DNA of 64,000 nt, taken from NCBI GenBank assembly GCA_958430865.1, contig CAUDNR010004445.1, forward strand, positions 84,695 through 148,694, read 5' to 3'. Below, in pieces: positions 63,183 to 64,000 of the stretch. A program made the translations under genes and the position numbers. Source of the DNA: Entrophospora sp. SA101. Its lineage: Eukaryota; Glomeromycota; Glomeromycetes; Entrophosporales; Entrophosporaceae. Numbering within the stretch: the first letter of the stretch is position 1; each line of letters begins with the position of its first letter. Below the pieces are notes generated by a model, which ran no database searches, was not told the origin of the DNA, and was given only the letters and a program-made list of their open reading frames with translations.

Positions 63183-64000
63183 GACAAACGTGTTCATTAA
63201 TTATTTATTATTATTGGCACTTGGTGTTGCACAAGTTTTTCTTTTTGTTGACGCGAATCGTTTTTTTTTTTTTTTTTTTTGGAAAAACAATTTATTTTTT
63301 GATTTTTTGACAGAGTCCAAAAATGACAAAATGCGGTTTTCCTAAAGAAGACTGTTAATAACTAACCAGAGGTACTATTTTTTACTTGTATTGATATGTA
63401 TGAGGTGTCTTTTAGTTCATAAATACTTTAATGGGAATCAAAATGCAGAGCAGATCATTTCTGGGCAATTATAAGATCCTTATCAACAACGAACAATTAG
63501 TATTTTGCTTTTCGTAATCGTTAATAATAATATTACTATAATTTAACTACAAGATGTCAAGGCAGCACATTGTTGAAAAAGAAACAATTCGATATGCGAT
63601 GTTTGATTATCGGAAATTTACAGATGTTGGAGCACGCATGCTGCCTTGAACACTTTACAGTCATTCTCACATATTCCTCGTGTACACAAGGCTAATCTGA
63701 CCATGTCTCTCCGATGATACAACAATGCTACAGAATTTTCAGGGGGGTGTATGGCCCTGGAGTTTGCCAAGATTGTCAAGGACACTTTTCACTAATCTTC
63801 CCTCACCAGATATGGCTGCTGACATGCTAGCCGAAAAGTTGCCTGCAATGATCCCACCTCTGGATAAGGATGGCTCTGTGACCAAGTCACAACCCTGGAG
63901 AATATTATGAGAATCTGCAACTAGTTTCAAGCACAGGAGGTCACAATTCAGAGCAGGGTTGGTGGCCCTGAAATTGCATTTGGGCTCTGATGTTAAGAGG
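63183..64000. other. Right-end sequence, less AT-rich towards the end
   Basis: No gene supported. From about 63620 the base composition is clearly richer in G and C than elsewhere; overlapping open frames on both strands at 63725-63930 make the coding strand ambiguous and neither is recognised. Near 63555 TCAAGGCAGCA and at 63640 TGCTGCCTTGA form an 11-base perfect inverted pair about 75 bases apart, like a tiny MITE or a hairpin. Confidence 0.4.

Noticed and set aside
63725..63930. Overlapping open frames on both strands as genes
   Set aside because: Strand is ambiguous, both are short and neither shows a recognisable motif; reported only as a compositional shift.
1..64000. tRNA, rRNA or other structured RNA genes
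   Set aside because: I looked for B-box-like GGTTCGAATCC words and cloverleaf arrangements and found none that fit.

Overview
The window reads as nuclear DNA of an AT-rich fungus, most likely an arbuscular mycorrhizal fungus (Glomeromycotina). The evidence is genes split by many short GT-AG introns, the fungus-specific kinetochore subunit Dad2, a MAPKKK with a fungal Ste11/Byr2-type Ras-binding region, F-box relics of the kind abundant in these genomes, and large stretches of AT-rich, transposon-littered intergenic sequence. The species assignment is inference. Two runs of 10 N (30768-30777 and 45596-45605) show it is a draft scaffold.

Layout. Positions 1-4702 form arm A: a cysteine-rich exon unit, nested inverted-repeat transposons, a BED-finger transposase relic and the 3' part of a membrane-protein gene that continues to about 5184. 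Then follow a pogo-like element (5335-6012), a seven-exon 7TM receptor-like gene (6544-8303), a small Tc1-type element, HUB1/UBL5 (9904-10383), a processed pseudogene of ribosomal protein eL27 (10470-10840), Dad2 (11062-11528, minus), a hAT relic (about 11830-12720), an uncharacterised multi-exon gene with a frameshift (13455-15716), and an SR-type RRM splicing factor (18838-20073, minus). From 20.2 to 38.5 kb there is mostly repeat-rich, gene-poor DNA: a minisatellite, a transposon with 800 bp between its ends, two uncharacterised gene fragments (30985-31438 and about 32190-33779), and several dispersed repeats.

From 38.5 kb the window becomes an interlocked set of inverted duplications. Block B (38532-45595: an F-box relic and the N-terminal half of a MAPKKK) recurs inverted at 56058-63182, where the MAPKKK is complete. 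Block A (1-4702) recurs inverted at 45676-50378. A 77-bp block from upstream of the TrpRS gene (50947-51023) recurs inverted at 45606-45682. Between these lie the intact tryptophanyl-tRNA synthetase gene (51566-53607) and the kinase half of the MAPKKK (54073 onward). Copies differ by sparse substitutions and indels, one being a frameshifting 61-bp deletion in the left MAPKKK copy, and one junction falls on 8 bp of microhomology inside a gene. This looks like a chimeric or haplotype-mixed assembly (for example from whole-genome amplification), but a true rearrangement is not excluded.

The identifiable genes are ordinary housekeeping and signalling genes (translation, splicing, kinetochore, MAPK cascade, a receptor) and do not form a common pathway. 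I see no RNA genes, CRISPR arrays or bacterial-type operons.
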